Assembly: GCF_014873495.1 (NCBI RefSeq)
Contig: NZ_JADBGF010000001.1
Location: forward strand, 7,564,001 to 7,628,000
Reading direction: 5' to 3'
Source: Streptomyces stelliscabiei
Lineage (GTDB): Bacteria > Actinomycetota > Actinomycetes > Streptomycetales > Streptomycetaceae
Length of the DNA stretch: 64,000 nucleotides
Shown: positions 32,001-39,758 of the stretch, one piece after another
Layout: every line of letters starts with the position of its first letter
Numbering within the stretch: position 1 is the first letter of the stretch
Position numbers and translations under genes: made by a program
Notes under the pieces: generated by a model
Seen by the model: only the letters and a program-made list of their open reading frames with translations
Database searches by the model: none
What the model was told of the DNA's origin: nothing

Positions 32001-34507
32001 TCCTGGAGCTGAAGACCACCATCAACACGATGGTCGACCAGCTGTCGTCCTTCGCCGAGGAGGTCACCCGCGTGGCCCGCGAGGTGGGCACCGAGGGGCA
32101 GCTGGGCGGCCTCGCGCGCGTGCGGGACGTCGACGGCACCTGGCGGGACCTCACCGAGTCGGTGAACGAGATGGCCGGGAACCTGACCCGGCAGGTGCGC
32201 GCCATCGCGCGCGTGGCCACCGCGGTGACCCGGGGCGACCTGAACCTCAAGATCGACGTCGACGCGTCCGGCGAGATCAAGGAGCTGCAGGACTACATCA
32301 ACAAGATGATCGCCAACCTGCGCGACACCACGATCGCCAACCAGGAGCAGGACTGGCTCAAGGGCAACCTCGCCCGGATCTCCGCCCTGATGCAGGGCCG
32401 CCGGGACCTGGACGACGTGGCCTCGCTGATCATGAGCGAACTGACGCCGGTGGTGTCCGCGCAGCACGGCGCCTTCTTCCTCGCGCTGCCGTTCCTCGAC
32501 GGCAAGGACCTGGCCCCCGACAACGACGACCAGTACGAGCTGCGCATGCTGGGCTCGTACGGCTACTCCATGGGTTCCATGCCGGCGTCCTTCCGGCCGG
32601 GTGAGGCACTGGTCGGGACGGCGGCGAAGGAGAAGCGCACGATCCTGGTGGAGAACGCGCCGAGCGGTTATCTGAAGATCTCCTCCGGGCTCGGCGAGGC
32701 GCCTCCGGCACAGGTCATCGTGCTTCCGGTGCTCTTCGAGGGGACCGTGCTCGGTGTGATCGAGCTGGCGTCCTTCACGCCGTTCACGCAGATCCAGAAG
32801 GACTTCCTGAACCAGATCGCGGAGATGATCGCGACCAGCGTCAACACGATCTCCGTCAACACCAAGACCGAGGTGCTGCTGAAGCAGTCGCAGGAGCTGA
32901 CCGAGCAACTTCGTGAACGCTCCGACGAGTTGGAGAACCGGCAGGAGGCCCTCCAGGCGTCCAACGCCGAGCTGGAGGAGAAGGCCGAACTGCTGGCCCG
33001 GCAGAACCGCGACATCGAGGTGAAGAACACCGAGATCGAGGAGGCGCGGCAGGTCCTGGAGGAGCGCGCCGAACAGCTCGCGGTCTCGATGCGTTACAAG
33101 AGCGAGTTCCTGGCGAACATGTCGCACGAGCTGCGCACCCCGCTCAACTCGCTGCTGATCCTCGCCAAGCTGCTCGCCGACAACGCCGAGTCGAACCTGA
33201 CGCCCAAGCAGGTCGAGTTCGCCGAAACCATCCACGGGGCGGGCTCGGACCTGCTCCAGCTGATCAACGACATCCTGGACCTGTCGAAGGTCGAGGCGGG
33301 CAAGATGGACGTCTCGCCGACCCGTATCGCCCTCGTCCAGCTCGTCGACTACGTGGAGGCCACCTTCCGGCCGCTGACCGCGGAGAAGGGCCTGGACTTC
33401 TCGGTGCGGGTCTCGCCGGAGCTGCCCGCCACGCTGCACACGGACGAGCAGCGCCTGTTGCAGGTGCTGCGGAACCTGCTGTCCAACGCGGTGAAGTTCA
33501 CCGACTCGGGGGCCGTGGAGCTGGTCATCCGGCCGGCCGGGGCGGATGTGCCGGTGGCCATCAAGGAGCAGCTGCTGGAGGCGGGCTCGCTGCGGGACGC
33601 GGACGCCGACATGATCGCGTTCTCGGTGACGGACACCGGCATCGGAATCGCGGCCAGCAAGATGCGGGTCATCTTCGAGGCGTTCAAGCAGGCGGACGGC
33701 ACCACGAGCCGCAAGTACGGCGGTACGGGCCTGGGGCTGTCCATCTCGCGCGAGATCGCCCGGCTGCTGGGCGGCGAGATCCATGCGCAGAGCGAGCCCG
33801 GACGTGGTTCCACCTTCACCCTGTATTTGCCGCTGCACCCGAGCGAACTGCCCCCGCAGGGTTACGCGAACAGTGCTCCCGCCTCGCTGGAGGCGGGGGA
33901 GCTGCTGGCCTCCGAGCACGAGCTGGCCGAGCGCACCGAGACGCCGGCCGAGGTGAAGTCGTACCGCGAGACCCAGAACGGGGCAGCGGCACTCTTCCGT
34001 AGGCGCCGCAGGCCCGTGTCGGCCGGCTCCGCCTCCGACCTCCTCCGGCAGGACAACGGGCAGCCGCAGGAGCACTGGGCGCAGCAGGCCGCGCAGGAGG
34101 CGGCGGCCCCGTCGCGCCGAACGATCAGCTTCGACGGGGAGAAGGTGCTCATCGTCGACGACGACATCCGCAACGTCTTCGCGCTCACCAGCGTCCTGGA
34201 GCAGCACGGCCTGTCGGTGCTGTACGCCGAGAACGGCCGTGAGGGCATCGAGGTCCTGGAACAGCACGACGACGTGACGGTCGTCCTGATGGACATCATG
34301 ATGCCCGAGATGGATGGGTACGCGACGACCACGGCGATCCGCCGGATGCCCCAGTTCGCCGGACTGCCGATCATCGCGCTGACGGCCAAGGCGATGAAGG
34401 GCGACCGGGAGAAGGCGATCGACTCGGGGGCCTCGGACTATGTGACCAAGCCCGTCGATCCGGATCATCTGCTGGAGGTCATGGAGCAGTGGATGCGGAG
34501 TGGGTGA
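29009..34507 (+). CDS. osaA: OsaA-like soluble hybrid histidine kinase with HAMP repeat array
   Basis: A 1832-residue hybrid kinase. Residues 179-1098 are ten tandem 92-residue units, each a pair of HAMP-like helices (VDQLSSFADEVTRVAREVGT, then GDLSQKVTV); a degenerate unit precedes them. A GAF domain follows (about 1118-1290), then a coiled coil, HisKA with the phosphoacceptor His1373 in MSHELRTPLNSLL, HATPase (NLLSNAVKF, DTGIGI, GTGLGLSI) and a receiver with Asp1762 in LMDIMMPEMDG. No transmembrane segment exists, so sensing is cytoplasmic, as in fungal Nik1 group III kinases. OsaA (SCO5748) is the kinase paired with OsaB for osmoadaptation. The GTG at 29009 is preceded by GGGAGGGA and matches homologues (ESGAATRGTKARAKGGQ). 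Confidence 0.93.
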   Translation: MESGAATRGTKARAKGGQSLSDKRTSRKPRNGTTTVDTAALNRLLTALEAMRDGNFRKRLTVSGDGVMAEIAAVYNEVADRNLHLTGELSRVRRVVGREGKLTERLETGATEGSWAAAIDASNALVDDLVRPVSEVSRVLSAVAEGDLSPRMELRSQGPDGTGHPLRGEFLKVGRTVNNLVDQLSTFTDEVTRVASEVGTEGKLGGQAKVRGMSGSWKDLTESVNTMAHRLTAQVRDIALVTTAVAKGDLSRKVTVHVAGEMLELKETVNTMVDQLSAFSSEVTRVAREVGTDGQLGGQAEVPGVAGVWKELTDSVNTMAGNLTAQVRGIAQVTTAVANGDLSQKVTVPARGEVAKLAETINQMTETLRIFADEVTRVANEVGAEGRLGGQAQVPGAAGTWKDLTDSVNTVFRNLTIQVRDIAAVTTAVANGDLSQKVTVDVAGEMLELKNTVNGMVDQLSSFGDEVTRVANEVGAEGRLGGQAQVPGAAGTWKDLTDSVNTAFRNLTGQVRNIAAVTTAVANGDLSQKVTVDVAGEMLELKNTVNTMVDQLSSFADQVTRMARDVGTEGRLGGQARVDGVSGTWKELTDSVNSMAGNLTSQVRNIAQVTTAVARGDLSQKIDVDARGEILELKNTINTMVDQLSSFADQVTRVARDVGTEGRLGGQAQVPGVAGVWRDLTESVNGMAGNLTGQVRNIAQVATAVARGDLSQKITVDARGEILELKNTLNTMVDQLSSFAEEVTRVAREVGTEGQLGGQAEVQGVSGTWKDLTQSVNFMANNLTIQVRQIAEVTTAVAKGDLSKKITVDAKGEILELVTTVNTMVDQLSSFAEQVTRVAREVGTEGILGGQAHVPGITGIWKDLSGNVNLMAKNLTMQVRNISQVAAAVANGDLTRTVTIEAAGEVAELADTFNSMVKTLSSFADQVTKVAREVGTDGILGGQAHVPGVAGTWKDLTESVNSMASNLTGQVRNIAMVTTAIAKGDLTKKIDIDARGEILELKTTINTMVDQLSSFAEEVTRVAREVGTEGQLGGLARVRDVDGTWRDLTESVNEMAGNLTRQVRAIARVATAVTRGDLNLKIDVDASGEIKELQDYINKMIANLRDTTIANQEQDWLKGNLARISALMQGRRDLDDVASLIMSELTPVVSAQHGAFFLALPFLDGKDLAPDNDDQYELRMLGSYGYSMGSMPASFRPGEALVGTAAKEKRTILVENAPSGYLKISSGLGEAPPAQVIVLPVLFEGTVLGVIELASFTPFTQIQKDFLNQIAEMIATSVNTISVNTKTEVLLKQSQELTEQLRERSDELENRQEALQASNAELEEKAELLARQNRDIEVKNTEIEEARQVLEERAEQLAVSMRYKSEFLANMSHELRTPLNSLLILAKLLADNAESNLTPKQVEFAETIHGAGSDLLQLINDILDLSKVEAGKMDVSPTRIALVQLVDYVEATFRPLTAEKGLDFSVRVSPELPATLHTDEQRLLQVLRNLLSNAVKFTDSGAVELVIRPAGADVPVAIKEQLLEAGSLRDADADMIAFSVTDTGIGIAASKMRVIFEAFKQADGTTSRKYGGTGLGLSISREIARLLGGEIHAQSEPGRGSTFTLYLPLHPSELPPQGYANSAPASLEAGELLASEHELAERTETPAEVKSYRETQNGAAALFRRRRRPVSAGSASDLLRQDNGQPQEHWAQQAAQEAAAPSRRTISFDGEKVLIVDDDIRNVFALTSVLEQHGLSVLYAENGREGIEVLEQHDDVTVVLMDIMMPEMDGYATTTAIRRMPQFAGLPIIALTAKAMKGDREKAIDSGASDYVTKPVDPDHLLEVMEQWMRSG
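29543..32302 (+). repeat. Ten 276-bp tandem coding repeats in osaA
   Basis: The period is exactly 276 bp (92 codons) from residue 179 to 1098. DNA similarity is high among neighbouring units, especially units 3 and 4, which share GDEVTRVANEVGAEGRLGGQ-type sequence. The region is prone to recombination and assembly collapse. Confidence 0.9.
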
Positions 34508-34582
34508 CGGAAGGTACGGCCCGTCGTCACAACCCGTGGAGGGGCGCGCGGAGTTGTTGACGGAGTGTGGCCGAGGCCGTGT

Positions 34583-34628
34583 AGAAACGCGGGATTCGGG
34601 GAACCTTCTGGTCCCCTGCCGCGTTTCT
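34583..34628 (+). terminator. Two-part hairpin between osaA and osaB
   Basis: agaaacgcgg (34583-34592) pairs with ccgcgtttct (34619-34628). An inner stem ggggaacc/ggtcccc (34598-34616) surrounds a ttct loop. It probably ends osaA transcription, leaving osaB with its own promoter in 34630-34800. Confidence 0.65.
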
Positions 34629-34804
34629 GCTACGAGCACAGTGACATCACGGTGACAGGGTGTGGCGACGGGCGGGGTGCGGCTACGATGACCGGCACAA
34701 GGACGGGTGGCGCGAGGGAGTCGTCCCCTGGGGTGGCACCGACCGGTGTCACGCCGAGTCCTGCGGACAGGGGAGGCCCCAAGCCGGGGCGAGGAGGGCG
34801 GGCC

Positions 34805-35488
34805 ATGGTGCAGAAGGCCAAGATCCTCCTGGTCGATGACCGGCCGGAGAATCTGTTGGCGCTGGAGGCCATCCTCTCCGCGCTCGATCAGACACTGGTG
34901 CGGGCATCGTCCGGGGAGGAAGCGCTCAAGGCGCTGTTGACGGACGACTTCGCGGTCATCCTGCTGGACGTCCAGATGCCGGGAATGGACGGTTTCGAGA
35001 CGGCCGCGCACATCAAGCGGCGTGAACGGACCCGGGACATCCCGATCATCTTCCTCACCGCCATCAACCACGGACCGCATCACACGTTCCGTGGGTACGC
35101 GGCGGGTGCGGTCGACTACATCTCGAAGCCGTTCGATCCTTGGGTGCTGCGTGCCAAGGTCTCGGTGTTCGTCGAGCTGTACATGAAGAACTGCCAGCTC
35201 AGGGAGCAGGCGGCGCTGCTGCGGCTGCAGTTGGAGGGTGGCGGCAAGGGCGCTGCGGGCGGTTCGAAGGAGCCTGCCGGCGGCATTCTCGCCGAGCTGT
35301 CCGCGCGGCTCGCGGCCGTCGAGGAGCAGGCGGAGGCGCTGTCCAAGCAGCTCGACGACGACTCGGCGGACGCCGCGGCGGTCGCCACGGCCGCGCATCT
35401 CGAACGCAAACTGACGGGTCTGCGCAGGGCGCTGGACGCGTTGGAGCCGGGCACGGGCGGGCCCTCGCCGATGCCGTCGCAGAACTGA
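34805..35488 (+). CDS. osaB: OsaB-like response regulator
   Basis: A 227-residue protein. The N-terminal receiver (about 4-125) has acidic pair Asp11-Asp12, phosphoacceptor Asp55 in ILLDVQMPGMDG, Thr in FLTAINH and Lys in YISKPFDP. The C-terminus is a coiled-coil-rich, Ala/Glu-rich region (about 130-215) with no DNA-binding domain, so output is probably by protein contact. OsaB (SCO5749) is required for aerial growth on high-osmolarity medium in S. coelicolor. ATG 34805 follows GAGGAGGG at 34792-34799; the open frame continues upstream without a good start. Confidence 0.92.
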   Translation: MVQKAKILLVDDRPENLLALEAILSALDQTLVRASSGEEALKALLTDDFAVILLDVQMPGMDGFETAAHIKRRERTRDIPIIFLTAINHGPHHTFRGYAAGAVDYISKPFDPWVLRAKVSVFVELYMKNCQLREQAALLRLQLEGGGKGAAGGSKEPAGGILAELSARLAAVEEQAEALSKQLDDDSADAAAVATAAHLERKLTGLRRALDALEPGTGGPSPMPSQN

Positions 35489-35696
35489 GCACATCCCGGG
35501 GCACGTCCTCGGGTGCGTTCCCGGGCGCGGGCGGGGTCCTCCAAGTGGCCTCGGTCCGCGCCCGTTTGCGTACGGTCGCCGTGCGGGGTGAGGGTCTGTC
35601 AGGGTGCGTCACCTTCGGGCCCGGAGTCCGCGACACGAACGGGTGAAGCAGTAGGCACACGTGTCGGCTGTGGTCTCCACCGGTAACCTCACACTC

Positions 35697-38444
35697 ATGG
35701 CCTCACGTCAGTCCGCAGCGAAGAAGCCGGCCGCGAAGAAGGCGGCCGCTCCGACGAAGGCTCCGGCGAAGAAGGCCCCCGCGAAGAAAGCCGCCGCCAG
35801 GAAGGCACCCGCCAAGCGGGCGGCGGCGAGGAGGACGGCCCCTCCGAAGCCGGCGCCCAGTCCCACCGGAGGCGTGTACAGACTCGTACGCGCCGTCTGG
35901 CTCGGTGCCGCGCACGCGGTCGGCGCCGTCTTCCGTGGCATAGGGCAGGGCGCGAAGGGTCTTGACCCGGCGCACCGCAAGGACGGTGTCGCGCTCCTGC
36001 TGCTCGCCCTCAGCCTGATCGTCGCCGCCGGTACCTGGTCCAATCTGCGCGGCCCTGTCGGCGATCTCGTCGAGATGCTCGTGACCGGCGCCTTCGGCCG
36101 GCTCGACCTGCTCGTGCCGATACTGCTCGCCGTCATCGCCGTGCGGTTCATCCGGCACCCCGAGAAGCCCGACGCCAACGGACGTATCGTCATCGGCCTG
36201 TCCGCGCTCGTCATCGGCATCCTCGGCCAGGTCCACCTCGCGTGCGGCTCGCCCGCGCGCAGCGCCGGCATGCAGGCGATAAGGGATGCCGGCGGACTCA
36301 TCGGCTGGGGCACGGCCACCCCGCTGACGTACACCATGGGCGAGGCCCTGGCCGTGGCGATGCTCGTGCTGCTCACCGTCTTCGGTCTGCTCGTCGTCAC
36401 CGCGACGCCGGTCAACGCGATTCCGCAACGGCTGCGGCTGCTCGGGCAGAAACTGGGCATCATCGCGGACGATGCCGTCGAGTACGACGACGTCGCCGAG
36501 TACGGCGAGGACGACGCCCGCTACGACGAACAGTGGCGCGACGCGGTGCCCGCGCGCCCCCGCAGGCGCGGCTCCGCCCCCGAGCCGTACGACCCCGACG
36601 GCGCCGAGCAGGAGGCCCTCACCCGGCGACGCCCGCGGCGCTCCGCAGTCCGCCAGCCCGACCCGAACCGGCCGATGGACGCCGTGGACGTCGCCGCGGC
36701 GGCCGCCGCCGCGCTCGACGGGGCGGTGCTGCACGGCATGCCGCCCTCGCCGGTCGTCGCCGACCTGACCCAGGGCGTGAGCGTGGGCGACCGGGAGGAG
36801 ACCACTCCCGTCCCGGCCGCGCGCAGCAAGCCCGCCAAGGAGGACCCCCCGGCCGCGAGGCCGCCCAAGGGCGCCCGGCAGGACTCCCTGGTGCCGGACC
36901 TGACCAAGCAGGCCCCGGACGAGCCCCGCGAGCTGCCGCCGCGCGCCGAGCAGCTCCAGCTCGCCGGCGACATCACCTACTCCCTGCCCTCGCTGGACCT
37001 CCTGGAGCGGGGCGGCCCCGGCAAGACCCGCAGCGCGGCCAACGACGCCATAGTGGCCTCCCTGTCCAACGTGTTCTCCGAGTTCAAGGTCGACGCCTCC
37101 GTCACCGGCTTCACCCGCGGACCGACGGTCACCCGGTACGAGGTCGAGCTGGGCCCGGCGGTGAAGGTCGAGCGGATCACCGCGCTGACCAAGAACATCG
37201 CCTACGCCGTCGCCAGCCCGGACGTACGGATCATCAGCCCGATCCCCGGCAAGTCGGCCGTCGGCATCGAGATCCCCAACACCGACCGCGAAATGGTCAA
37301 CCTGGGTGACGTCCTGCGTCTCGCGGACGCGGCCGAGGACGACCATCCGATGCTGGTCGCGCTCGGCAAGGACGTCGAGGGCGGCTATGTGATGGCCAAT
37401 CTGGCGAAGATGCCGCACGTGCTCGTCGCGGGTGCGACCGGCTCCGGCAAATCGTCCTGCATCAACTGTCTGATCACCTCGGTCATGGTCCGCGCGACCC
37501 CCGAGGACGTCCGTATGGTCCTCGTCGACCCCAAGCGCGTCGAACTGACCGCCTACGAGGGCATCCCGCACCTCATCACGCCGATCATCACCAACCCCAA
37601 GCGGGCCGCCGAGGCACTGCAGTGGGTCGTGCGCGAGATGGACCTGCGCTACGACGACCTGGCCGCGTTCGGCTACCGGCACATCGACGACTTCAACGAG
37701 GCCATCCGCAACGGCAAGGTCAAGCTGCCCGAGGGCAGTGAGCGCGAGCTGCAGCCGTACCCGTACCTGCTGGTGATCGTGGACGAGCTGGCCGACCTGA
37801 TGATGGTGGCGCCGAGGGACGTCGAGGACGCGATCGTGCGCATCACGCAGCTCGCGCGCGCGGCCGGCATCCACCTGGTGCTCGCGACGCAGCGGCCGTC
37901 CGTGGACGTCGTCACGGGTCTGATCAAGGCGAACGTGCCCTCGCGGCTCGCCTTCGCCACCTCCTCGCTCGCCGACTCGCGCGTCATCCTCGACCAGCCC
38001 GGCGCGGAGAAGCTGATCGGCAAGGGTGACGGGCTGTTCCTGCCGATGGGGGCGAACAAGCCGACCCGAATGCAGGGCGCGTTCGTGACCGAGGACGAGG
38101 TCGCGGCGATCGTGCAGCACTGCAAGGACCAGATGGCGCCCGTCTTCCGGGACGACGTCACCGTGGGCACCAAGCAGAAGAAGGAGATCGACGAGGAGAT
38201 CGGCGACGACCTGGACCTGCTGTGCCAGGCGGCCGAACTGGTCGTCTCCACGCAGTTCGGCTCCACCTCGATGCTCCAGCGCAAGCTGCGCGTCGGCTTC
38301 GCCAAGGCCGGGCGGCTCATGGATCTCATGGAGTCCCGGGGCATCGTGGGGCCGAGCGAGGGCTCCAAGGCACGTGACGTTCTCGTGAAACCCGACGAGC
38401 TGGACGGCGTGCTGGCCGTGATCCGGGGGGAGACTGAGGCGTAG
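35697..38444 (+). CDS. ftsK: DNA translocase FtsK (FtsK/SpoIIIE family)
   Basis: A septum-localised DNA pump that clears chromosome from closing septa, notably sporulation septa. The 915 residues comprise: 1-60, Lys/Ala/Pro-rich histone H1-like tail; about 90-245, four transmembrane helices; about 250-430, acidic/proline linker; about 440-830, RecA-type motor with Walker A GATGSGKS at 579-586 and Walker B IVDELAD (Asp696); about 845-905, gamma winged helix (AAELVVSTQFGSTSMLQRKLRVG). The ATG at 35697 has a TAACCT seven bases upstream and no ribosome-binding site, suggesting a leaderless mRNA; an in-frame GTG at 35661 is the alternative. Confidence 0.94.
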   Translation: MASRQSAAKKPAAKKAAAPTKAPAKKAPAKKAAARKAPAKRAAARRTAPPKPAPSPTGGVYRLVRAVWLGAAHAVGAVFRGIGQGAKGLDPAHRKDGVALLLLALSLIVAAGTWSNLRGPVGDLVEMLVTGAFGRLDLLVPILLAVIAVRFIRHPEKPDANGRIVIGLSALVIGILGQVHLACGSPARSAGMQAIRDAGGLIGWGTATPLTYTMGEALAVAMLVLLTVFGLLVVTATPVNAIPQRLRLLGQKLGIIADDAVEYDDVAEYGEDDARYDEQWRDAVPARPRRRGSAPEPYDPDGAEQEALTRRRPRRSAVRQPDPNRPMDAVDVAAAAAAALDGAVLHGMPPSPVVADLTQGVSVGDREETTPVPAARSKPAKEDPPAARPPKGARQDSLVPDLTKQAPDEPRELPPRAEQLQLAGDITYSLPSLDLLERGGPGKTRSAANDAIVASLSNVFSEFKVDASVTGFTRGPTVTRYEVELGPAVKVERITALTKNIAYAVASPDVRIISPIPGKSAVGIEIPNTDREMVNLGDVLRLADAAEDDHPMLVALGKDVEGGYVMANLAKMPHVLVAGATGSGKSSCINCLITSVMVRATPEDVRMVLVDPKRVELTAYEGIPHLITPIITNPKRAAEALQWVVREMDLRYDDLAAFGYRHIDDFNEAIRNGKVKLPEGSERELQPYPYLLVIVDELADLMMVAPRDVEDAIVRITQLARAAGIHLVLATQRPSVDVVTGLIKANVPSRLAFATSSLADSRVILDQPGAEKLIGKGDGLFLPMGANKPTRMQGAFVTEDEVAAIVQHCKDQMAPVFRDDVTVGTKQKKEIDEEIGDDLDLLCQAAELVVSTQFGSTSMLQRKLRVGFAKAGRLMDLMESRGIVGPSEGSKARDVLVKPDELDGVLAVIRGETEA

Positions 38445-38694
38445 GGACCGCAGACGGGAACGCGGAGAGGCGCGGCCGGGGCCTACGGCGGGGAGAACCG
38501 GTTGCCGGGCGGGCGGAACACGGATGCGATTACGGCATCCGGGTAGGCGAACGTGACTGATCCGTAAGGAAAGGGTGAGCAACCGTTTCCCTTCGGCGTA
38601 CGTCAAGTTGGACGAGGTGACAGCTCCGTGCCCCACCTTCACCACCAGCAGGATGACCGGCCATTCTGATGGCGTACAAAGTCCCACCGCCCGG

Positions 38695-38725
38695 TTGCCC
38701 CACCCTTTCGTACCCCCCCTAGACT
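38695..38725 (+). promoter_or_regulatory. Promoter of the RodZ-like gene
   Basis: TTGCCC at 38695-38700 and TAGACT at 38720-38725, 19 bp apart, at the end of the 323-base ftsK downstream gap. That gap otherwise holds only a small hairpin near 38521-38541 and no supportable gene. Confidence 0.55.
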
Positions 38726-38767
38726 GAACTTCCAGCACAGGTGGCTACACGCTCGAAAGGCGCCCCC

Positions 38768-39634
38768 GTGTCCATCGGCAACTCCCCTGACGGCAACTTC
38801 CCCGAAGACGAGCGTCCGTTCGAAGACGACCGTGACGAACGCTCGGCGGAACGCCCCTCGATCGGTCGTGTCCTCCAGCAGGCACGCATCGCGGCCGGGC
38901 TGACCGTCGACGACGTCAGCAACGCCACCCGGGTCCGCATCGCCATCGTGCACGCGATCGAGCAGGACGACTTCTCCCCCTGCGGTGGCGACGTCTACGC
39001 GCGCGGTCACATCCGCACCCTCGCGCGCGCGGTGCGCATCGACCCCGTCCCGCTGATGGAGCAGTACGACGAGGCCCACGGCGGACGGCCCGCGCCGACG
39101 CCCGCGGCCCCGCTGTTCGAGGCGGAACGGATCCGGCCCGAGCGGCGCGGCCCCAACTGGACCGCCGCCATGGTCGCCGCGATCGTCGCGGTGATCGGCT
39201 TCGTCGGCTTCACCGCGTTCGACGGCGGGGACGACGACGGCTCCGGCACACAGGTCGCCGAGGGCTCCACGCCCACCACCAGCAAGCCCGCCCCGTCCAA
39301 GCCCAGGACCGACAAGCCCGACGCCGACCCCAAGCCCGACCCGACCGACAGCGCCATCGCGGCAGCGCCCCGCGACAAGGTGACCGTGCGGGTCAGTGCC
39401 TCCGACGGGCGCAGCTGGATCTCCGCCAAGGACCACAACGGCCGGCTCCTGTGGGACGGCCTCCTCAAGCAGGGCGAGTCCAAGACCTTCCAGGACGGCT
39501 CCAAGATCGACCTCGTCCTCGGTGACGCCGGGGCCGTCCAGCTCTACGTCAACGGCAAGAAGATCGAGGACGACTTCCAGCCGGGCCAGGTCGAACGACT
39601 GACCTACACGAAGGGTGATCCCGAGGTCGGCTGA
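38768..39634 (+). CDS. RodZ-like helix-turn-helix membrane protein
   Basis: A 288-residue single-pass membrane protein. An acidic N-terminus (1-30) is followed by a RodZ-type HTH (about 33-100: IGRVLQQARIAAGLTVDDVSNATRVR, HIRTLARAVRIDP). One membrane helix (about 130-150, MVAAIVAVIGFVGFTAF) leads to a Thr/Pro/Lys/Asp linker. The external DUF4115-like beta domain (about 200-285) contains VSASDGRSWISAKD and KTFQDGSKIDLVLGDAGAVQL. RodZ links MreB to the cell wall in rods. Here it lies between ftsK and rimO, the usual actinobacterial place. GTG 38768 has AAAGG upstream; GTG 38741 is an alternative nine codons earlier. Confidence 0.85.
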   Translation: MSIGNSPDGNFPEDERPFEDDRDERSAERPSIGRVLQQARIAAGLTVDDVSNATRVRIAIVHAIEQDDFSPCGGDVYARGHIRTLARAVRIDPVPLMEQYDEAHGGRPAPTPAAPLFEAERIRPERRGPNWTAAMVAAIVAVIGFVGFTAFDGGDDDGSGTQVAEGSTPTTSKPAPSKPRTDKPDADPKPDPTDSAIAAAPRDKVTVRVSASDGRSWISAKDHNGRLLWDGLLKQGESKTFQDGSKIDLVLGDAGAVQLYVNGKKIEDDFQPGQVERLTYTKGDPEVG

Positions 39635-39688
39635 GCCCCCGGTAGGGCCGGACCGCGGACGCACGGACGATTCGAAGGAAGCGTGAGG

Positions 39689-39720
39689 GACGGGGTTGGC
39701 CAAGATCGGCCAACCCCGTC
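39689..39720 (+). terminator. Terminator after the RodZ-like gene
   Basis: A 13-bp perfect stem (gacggggttggcc with ggccaaccccgtc) with a 6-nt loop. Confidence 0.9.
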
Positions 39721-39758
39721 GACGTGGGCTGTCACTGGGACGAAGTAGTCTTGAGCCC

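Noticed and set aside
29084..35494. Very long open frame opposite osaA and osaB
   Set aside because: It is a shadow created by G+C codon bias on the complementary strand. The plus-strand genes have clear domains, whereas the opposite frame has none.
38575..38727. A roughly 50-codon ORF after ftsK starting GTGAGCAACCG
   Set aside because: It overlaps the promoter of the next gene, has Pro-rich non-descript sequence and no sign of conservation that I can see.
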